This document shows positions 7,416 through 11,315 of a DNA stretch of 11,315 nucleotides, in pieces. The position numbers and the translations under genes were made by a program. This stretch comes from Verrucomicrobia bacterium 12-59-8 (GTDB lineage Bacteria; Verrucomicrobiota; Verrucomicrobiae; Verrucomicrobiales; Verrucomicrobiaceae), in the NCBI GenBank assembly GCA_002279765.1, contig NCCR01000301.1, forward strand, positions 1-11,315, written 5' to 3'. Each line of letters begins with the position of its first letter. Position 1 is the first letter of the stretch. The notes under the pieces are model-generated. The model was not told where the DNA came from. It saw only the letters and a list, made by a program, of their open reading frames with translations, and made no database searches.

Positions 7416-8285
7416 TCACTTCCCCTTCCCCTGCTTCTCCCACTCCTTCCGAAAAGCCCCCTCCCTGTCCGCCACATACCGCTGATACCCCTCAGGATCG
7501 ATAAACGGATTCACCGCACCAGTCCCCATCCGCGCATGCTTCCCCTCCATGCCGTAATACCCACCATGCGCCCCCAGAAACAGATCCACCGGCAGCGCCT
7601 TCAGCACACTGAAAGTCTTCTCGTAATCCATCGCGATGCCCGGGTAGTTCTTGTTCCCCACCAGCACGTACCCAGGGTTCACATTCGGACTGCCAATGAT
7701 CACCGCATTCAGCGGCTTGCCGTTCTCCATCACCTGCATCGTCCATGTCGTGCAGCCCAGCGTATGCCCCGCCGTCAGTCGCGCCACCAGCACTGAGCCA
7801 CCAAGCTTGATCTCCTCACCATCCTTGAGCCGCCGATCCACCTTGGCAGGAGGGAACTGCGTGTAGTCCCCCTTCCCTACCCGTGTCTTTTTCGCCCCGC
7901 CGTTTTCCACCGCATCGGCATCCTGCTCCATCACCCAATACTTGGCACCCGTCTGCTTCACGATCTCCGCGCTTCCAGCGCAGTGATCCGAATGCGCATG
8001 GCTGATCAGCAGAATGCGAATGTCCGTGAACTTAAATCCCAGCTTCTCCACGCTCGCACGGATCAGCGGCACGGATTCCTCCAGGCTGCTGTTGATCAGC
8101 ACATGCCCCTCGTCCGTCGTGATCAAATAGGAGGCCAGATCAGCCGATCCCACATAATACAAGTTCCCCGCAATCCGGTGCGGCGGGAAAGGCTCCGTCC
8201 ACTTCGTCTGCTGCGCGGCAGCCATGCCGCAGCAGCCCAGCACCAGAAAGAATAACAGCGTTTGTATGGAGCGATGGTCAGTCAT
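7416..8285 (-). CDS. Subclass B3-type metallo-beta-lactamase-fold hydrolase, exported
   Basis: The 289-residue protein has a Sec signal peptide (LLFFLVLGCCGMAAAQQ, cleavage probably near residue 24). The metallo-beta-lactamase fold of the B3 kind follows. The zinc ligands are all present: H96, H98, D100 and H101 in SHAHSDHCAG, H174 in TAGHTLGCTTW, and H240 in LGAHGGYYGM. They correspond to the standard B3 sites His116, His118, Asp120, His121, His196 and His263. A B3 enzyme hydrolyses beta-lactams in the periplasm, but environmental homologues often have other or unknown substrates, so resistance is not proven. Its ATG (8283-8285) lies inside the end of the upstream peptidase gene in an ATGACTGA overlap, which implies translational coupling. 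The broken DUF1592-type gene follows after 92 bases with no evident terminator. Confidence 0.87.
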   Translation of the reverse strand: MTDHRSIQTLLFFLVLGCCGMAAAQQTKWTEPFPPHRIAGNLYYVGSADLASYLITTDEGHVLINSSLEESVPLIRASVEKLGFKFTDIRILLISHAHSDHCAGSAEIVKQTGAKYWVMEQDADAVENGGAKKTRVGKGDYTQFPPAKVDRRLKDGEEIKLGGSVLVARLTAGHTLGCTTWTMQVMENGKPLNAVIIGSPNVNPGYVLVGNKNYPGIAMDYEKTFSVLKALPVDLFLGAHGGYYGMEGKHARMGTGAVNPFIDPEGYQRYVADREGAFRKEWEKQGKGK

Positions 8286-9327
8286 GTTTCAAAGGGGTGC
8301 CAAGAGTTTTCATCCGCTGCTCATTGGTCAGCTTTCGCATCGAATCAACTTCCTGATGAAACGCATCCAGGTCGCCGCCTTTCTCCTGCATCAGCCGCTC
8401 AAACCCCGGCACCATCGTATAATACGTCGCCACAGTGTTGATGCGCGCATTGTTCCATGCCTTCGACAGATGCTGAATGTGAGTCTGCATCTTTGCAGGC
8501 GGACCGATCTCCAGCGCCTCCTTGATCATGCCGCCAAACACCTTCTGCTTGGCCAGCCGCTTCGCCGCCACATCGGGATAAGTCCCGGCATAGGTCTCTT
8601 TCAGCTTTTCCCGCGTCTCAAGCATCAGATGAATGACCTGGCGGTTCTGCTTCAAATGCAATTCATACTCCTGCAGTGCGCGTGGATTGCCCTTCGAGCG
8701 CAGCCAGCGCCGGACGCCGTTCTGGGCGTTCGCGGTGGCAAAGGCTTCGTTGAAGTCGGTGTCACCTGGGATGAACACTTTGGCATGCGTCAGTTCATGA
8801 AAAATGAGTTCGGCCAGTAGAGGCACAGGGCGGTGCAGGAAGGTGTTCAGCACAGGGTCCGCCAGATAGCCCAGCGTTGAGTAGGCCTCCACTCCGCCCA
8901 CAAACACATCATACCCTTTCTTTTTGAGCAGCTCGGCCTCCCCCTGCGCATCCTTCTCATTGAAAAAGCCGCGATACTTCAGGCTCCCCACCAGCGGATA
9001 CCACCATTTCTTGCTCTCGGTGGAAAACTCCGGCGCCGCATACACCACCCACACCACATAGGGCCGCTTGAGGTCGCAATACTTGCCAAAGCTCTTCGTC
9101 GGCAGTTGCAGGTCGCTCGCAGCAAAGGCCCGCAGTTCCTCGATCAGCTTCAGCCGCTGCTTCACATGAGCGCTCACGCTCGGATCGGCCAGCGCCACGT
9201 CATTCGGCCGGGATTTGCGCCAGATCTCTGTCTGTCCGCCAACGGCCTGCACGTAAAACTTCACCGTACTGCACGCGCACAATGCCAGGAGGGGTGGAAG
9301 CGCGAACCAGTTGCGTGTTTTGATCAT
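8278..9327 (-). CDS. Aminopep-family (PF10023) putative zinc aminopeptidase lipoprotein
   Basis: The protein has 349 residues from the ATG at 9325-9327. That start gives MIKTRNWFALPPLLALCACS, a lipoprotein signal with Cys19 as the lipidation site. A longer reading to 9369 adds a Trp-rich leader that breaks the signal and overlaps the neighbour's start, so I reject it. The family signature FYVQAVGGQ is at 24-32. The zinc site is HELTH at 177-181, with the third ligand probably E194 in DTDFNEAFATA. These proteins are annotated as putative aminopeptidases; the activity is inferred from the HExxH motif. It should sit as a lipid-anchored peptidase facing the periplasm. Its stop overlaps the start of the B3-type hydrolase by 8 bases, so both exported zinc hydrolases are one operon. 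The weak GGCAGG directly before the ATG is not a good ribosome-binding site. Confidence 0.85.
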   Translation of the reverse strand: MIKTRNWFALPPLLALCACSTVKFYVQAVGGQTEIWRKSRPNDVALADPSVSAHVKQRLKLIEELRAFAASDLQLPTKSFGKYCDLKRPYVVWVVYAAPEFSTESKKWWYPLVGSLKYRGFFNEKDAQGEAELLKKKGYDVFVGGVEAYSTLGYLADPVLNTFLHRPVPLLAELIFHELTHAKVFIPGDTDFNEAFATANAQNGVRRWLRSKGNPRALQEYELHLKQNRQVIHLMLETREKLKETYAGTYPDVAAKRLAKQKVFGGMIKEALEIGPPAKMQTHIQHLSKAWNNARINTVATYYTMVPGFERLMQEKGGDLDAFHQEVDSMRKLTNEQRMKTLGTPLKHD

Positions 9328-9368
9328 CCTGCCAGTGTAGGCATGCCACCACCAACCGACAAACAGCA
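9328..9368. promoter_or_regulatory. 41-bp divergent gap between the peptidase and uxaC genes
   Basis: Only 41 bases separate two divergent ATG codons, so the promoters must overlap each other or extend into the coding ends. I see no convincing -10 or -35 hexamer and no Shine-Dalgarno sequence for uxaC. Confidence 0.3.
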
Positions 9369-10688
9369 ATGTCTTTCATCCACGACGATTTTCTGCTCTC
9401 CTCCAAGGCCGCCAGCCGCCTGTACCACACCTTTGCCAAGGACGAGCCGATCCTGGACTACCACAACCACCTGCCACCTAAGGACATCGCGCAGAACCGC
9501 CGGTTCAAAAACATCTTCGAAATCTGGCTGGAGGGCGATCACTACAAGTGGCGCGCCATGCGCTGCAATGGCGTCCCCGAAGAATTCATCACCGGCAAAG
9601 CCTCCCCCCGCGACAAATTTCTCGCCTGGGCCAAGACCGTTCCCCACACCCTGCGCAACCCCCTCTACCACTGGACCCACCTTGAACTGAAGCGCTACTT
9701 CGGCATCGACACCCTCCTCGATGAAAAGACCGCCCCCGCCATCTGGGAGCAGACCGAAGCCGCCCTCGCCAAGCCCGAGAACAGCGCCCGCGGCATCCTT
9801 CAGTCGCAAAAAGTAAAAGCCCTCTGCACCACCGACGATCCCATCGACGACCTCGCCCATCATCAAAAGTGCGCCGCAGACGGCCTCGCCGTCGGCGTCT
9901 ATCCCACCTTCCGCCCCGACAAAGCCCTCACCGTGCACCAGCCCGAAGCCTGGAACGCCTGGTGCGACAAACTCAGCGCCGCCAGCGGCATCGAAGTCAA
10001 AAGCTACGCCTCCCTCCTCGATGCCCTCAAACAGCGCCACGACTTCTTCCACAACGTCGGCGGCCGCCTGAGCGACCACGGCCTGAACTACTGCCACGCC
10101 AATTTCGTCAGCGATGCCGAGGCCGAGCGCATCTTCCAAAAAGCCCGCAGTGGCACCGCCGCCAGCGCCCAGGAGCAGGATCAGTTTGCCAGCAACATCA
10201 TGCTCCACGTCGGCCGCCTCAATGCCGCACGCGGCTGGACCATGCAGCTCCACCTCGGCCCCGTCCGCAACAACAACAGCCGCCTCGCACGCGAGATCGG
10301 CGCAGACGTCGGCTGCGACAGCATCGGCGACTGGCCGCAGGCAGAAACCCTCTCCCGCTTCCTCGACCGCCTCGACACCGAAAACGCCCTGCCCAAGACC
10401 GTCCTCTACAACGTCAACCCCAACGCCAACTACGTCTTCGGCACCATGGCCGGCAACTTCGCCGACGGCACCACCCCCGGCAAAGTCCAGTTCGGCTCCG
10501 CCTGGTGGTTCGTCGATCAAAAGGAAGGCATGGAGTGGCAGATCAATGCCCTCAGCAATCTCGGCCTCCTCAGCCGCTTCATCGGCATGCTCACCGACAG
10601 CCGCAGCTTCATGAGCTTCCCCCGCCACGAATACGCACCATGGTCAAAAACATCTGCTACGCCAATGCCAAAGCCTACCTCGGCTTGA
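9369..10688 (+). CDS. uxaC: Glucuronate (uronate) isomerase with frameshifted C-terminus
   Basis: The protein matches UxaC, which interconverts D-glucuronate and D-fructuronate, or D-galacturonate and D-tagaturonate, in the first step of cytosolic uronate catabolism. Visible family blocks are FIHDDFLLSS at the start, the metal-binding DYHNHLPP (H32, H34), LKRYFGI, CTTDDP, MQLHLGPVRNNN, GSAWWFVDQKEGMEWQI and GMLTDSRSFMSFPRHEY (ending at residue 422). After Y422 the frame reads 17 unrelated residues to the TGA at 10686-10688. The genuine end of the family, TMVKNICYANAKAYLGLKVS, is present in the next frame and stops at 10697-10699. About 25-27 residues that should lie between HEY and MVKNIC are missing, so an internal deletion changed the frame. 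The product would be about 439 residues against roughly 470 for E. coli UxaC, and activity is doubtful. No other uronate-pathway gene is in the window. Confidence 0.88.
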   Translation: MSFIHDDFLLSSKAASRLYHTFAKDEPILDYHNHLPPKDIAQNRRFKNIFEIWLEGDHYKWRAMRCNGVPEEFITGKASPRDKFLAWAKTVPHTLRNPLYHWTHLELKRYFGIDTLLDEKTAPAIWEQTEAALAKPENSARGILQSQKVKALCTTDDPIDDLAHHQKCAADGLAVGVYPTFRPDKALTVHQPEAWNAWCDKLSAASGIEVKSYASLLDALKQRHDFFHNVGGRLSDHGLNYCHANFVSDAEAERIFQKARSGTAASAQEQDQFASNIMLHVGRLNAARGWTMQLHLGPVRNNNSRLAREIGADVGCDSIGDWPQAETLSRFLDRLDTENALPKTVLYNVNPNANYVFGTMAGNFADGTTPGKVQFGSAWWFVDQKEGMEWQINALSNLGLLSRFIGMLTDSRSFMSFPRHEYAPWSKTSATPMPKPTSA

Positions 10689-10764
10689 AGGTCTCATAGC
10701 TCAGCGCGCTAGAGCTCCTCAAGTCATTGCGTAACCGACCCATCCAAGGCAGCGAGAGCGGTCT

Positions 10765-10818
10765 CCCTCTCCCCGCCCTTGGCACATGATGTCCCCATTT
10801 TCTTCTCGGGGGAGAGGG
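10765..10818. repeat. CCCTCTCCCC / GGGGAGAGGG inverted repeat
   Basis: CCCTCTCCCC (10765-10774) and GGGGAGAGGG (10809-10818) are perfect 10-bp complements around a 34-base loop. The right arm continues as TTGGGGTGAGGGG to 10831. From memory, this G-rich string is a widely scattered intergenic repeat in many bacterial genomes; I cannot search to confirm. It may act as a transcript end between the convergent genes. Confidence 0.6.
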
Positions 10819-10930
10819 TTGGGGTGAGGGGACAACGATGCCCTCAGCAAGCAAGGCCGTAGATTGCCCTTCCCTTTGACTCACTGCGTTCGCCCTTGGG
10901 GCTACCATGCGGCAGCCTGTTCAAATCCGG

Positions 10931-10966
10931 CGTCCTTTCCGTCCTTTCCGTCCTTTCCGTCCTTCC
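10931..10966. repeat. 4 x 9 bp tandem repeat (unit CGTCCTTTC), copy 2
   Basis: Three perfect copies of CGTCCTTTC at 10931-10957 are followed by CGTCCTTCC at 10958-10966. Unit, orientation and total length (36 bases) match the more degenerate array at 3565-3600, and both arrays lie between convergent genes. Confidence 0.75.
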
Positions 10967-11056
10967 CCCGCCGCCCCGCCCCCCATTGCCGAGCATGACC
11001 AGCACCCGATGGACAGAATGTCGTACCACATGGAATCGCAGTTCCCCAAAATCAAC

Positions 11057-11315
11057 TCAGGGCCTGTGTCGCTGTGCAGGTGTTCGATGATCCTCAAACA
11101 GCGCCTGCTTCAACATCTGGGAATATTTCCAGTGTTGAAGCGAATCGAACGCCGCAAACTGGTGGATGCAAATGATCAGCCAGAACTCGAACTGATAGCT
11201 GGTCTTGGAGCACTTATGCCGCAGCCGGCGCTGGGCCACCCACGCGCCCGGCCAGCCGCCCGCGAACGCGACGAGGTGCAGGGTCGACTCGGGGGTGCGC
11301 CAGCCGCCCGTCGCG
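11057..11315 (-). CDS. DUF1294 family small membrane protein, 5' end beyond the right edge
   Basis: Reading the minus strand from the right edge to the TGA at 11057-11059 gives 85 residues. They contain the DUF1294 signature GGWRTPESTLHLVAFAGGWPG, then AQRRLRHKCSKTSYQFEFW, then a hydrophobic stretch LIICIHQFAAF. DUF1294 proteins are small inner-membrane proteins of unknown function, sometimes fused behind an N-terminal cold-shock domain. Any such domain would lie outside this window. The open frame continues past the edge, so an apparent start at the GTG near 11239 is not real. Base composition changes sharply inside the gene: the part from 11221 onward is extremely GC-rich, while the C-terminal tail (11057-11220) is close to balanced. 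The last 30 or so residues (SLQHWKYSQMLKQALFEDHRTPAQRHRP) are not part of the conserved core. Confidence 0.75.
   Translation of the reverse strand, partial: ATGGWRTPESTLHLVAFAGGWPGAWVAQRRLRHKCSKTSYQFEFWLIICIHQFAAFDSLQHWKYSQMLKQALFEDHRTPAQRHRP

Larger units (their letters stand above)
10700..11056. other. Convergent intergenic region rich in palindromes and repeats
   Basis: These 357 bases lie between the end of uxaC and the end of the DUF1294 gene. They hold the GGGGAGAGGG inverted repeat (10765-10818), a small set of competing stems around 10892-10917 (GCCC/GGGC and GGCT/AGCC), and the 9-bp tandem repeat (10931-10966). Short open frames here read as repeat-derived residues (VLSVLSVLSV on one strand, RTERTERT on the other) and are not convincing genes. 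I see no tRNA or promoter. Confidence 0.5.

Noticed and set aside
9324..10628. Long minus-strand open frame of 434 residues opposite uxaC
   Set aside because: It has the same codon-bias shadow composition (AVAADVCADLA, EEGGVAFDFDAAGG) and no family resemblance.
9869..10699. Arg/Pro-rich plus-strand frame overlapping uxaC as a separate gene
   Set aside because: Only its last 20 or so residues are real, and they are the displaced C-terminus of UxaC. The rest is out-of-frame reading.
10931..10966. Tandem repeat as a CRISPR array
   Set aside because: The units are 9 bases long and contiguous with no spacers, and no cas genes are nearby.
10844..11029. Short minus-strand frame containing RTERTERTERTP
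   Set aside because: The repeating residues are simply the translation of the 9-bp intergenic tandem repeat. No start signal or family is seen.

Overview
The window looks like chromosomal DNA of a GC-rich member of the Planctomycetes-Verrucomicrobia group, most likely a verrucomicrobium of the Prosthecobacter/Verrucomicrobium kind. The main pointer is the neighbouring pair of a Tat-exported DUF1552 protein and a PSCyt1/DUF1587/DUF1592/DUF1588/DUF1585 protein, a pair largely restricted to and expanded in these phyla. Recognisable Shine-Dalgarno sequences are scarce. The lineage is inferred from family content; no rRNA is present.

Layout: (i) 2-145 is the tail of an unrecognised gene entering from the left, followed by a strong 16-bp-arm hairpin at 211-253. 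(ii) On the minus strand, an Lrp/AsnC regulator (1471-1950) precedes a class I/II aminotransferase (268-1446). They form an amino-acid regulator/enzyme pair. (iii) Diverging from it on the plus strand is a class II CCA-adding enzyme or poly(A) polymerase with an HD domain (2064-3416). (iv) A convergent intergenic stretch (3417-3628) holds a small hairpin and a degenerate 4 x 9 bp repeat. (v) A minus-strand block runs from 9327 down to 3629: a lipoprotein Aminopep-family zinc peptidase (8278-9327), a B3-type metallo-beta-lactamase-fold hydrolase overlapping it by 8 bp (7416-8285), a DUF1592-type surface protein gene broken by several lesions (4939-7323), and an intact DUF1552 gene (3629-4909). 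(vi) Diverging on the plus strand is glucuronate isomerase uxaC (9369-10688), whose conserved C-terminus has been lost by an internal deletion with frameshift. (vii) A 357-bp convergent intergenic region (10700-11056) carries a GGGGAGAGGG-type repeat and a second 4 x 9 bp repeat. (viii) A partial DUF1294 membrane protein runs off the right edge (11057-11315).

The block is mostly housekeeping (tRNA maturation, amino-acid transamination, uronate catabolism) plus exported proteins of poorly known role. I see no CRISPR array, phage, transposase, tRNA or obvious new defence system. The points worth attention are the lesions. The DUF1592 gene lacks coding sequence at two places, has a one-base insertion, and has lost both of its haem-type CxxCH motifs. 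uxaC has an independent deletion of several tens of bases near its end. Either this genome is shedding these genes or the assembly has systematic small deletions; raw reads would decide. The two 36-bp arrays of the same 9-bp unit, each lying between convergent genes, are the most interesting non-coding structure.
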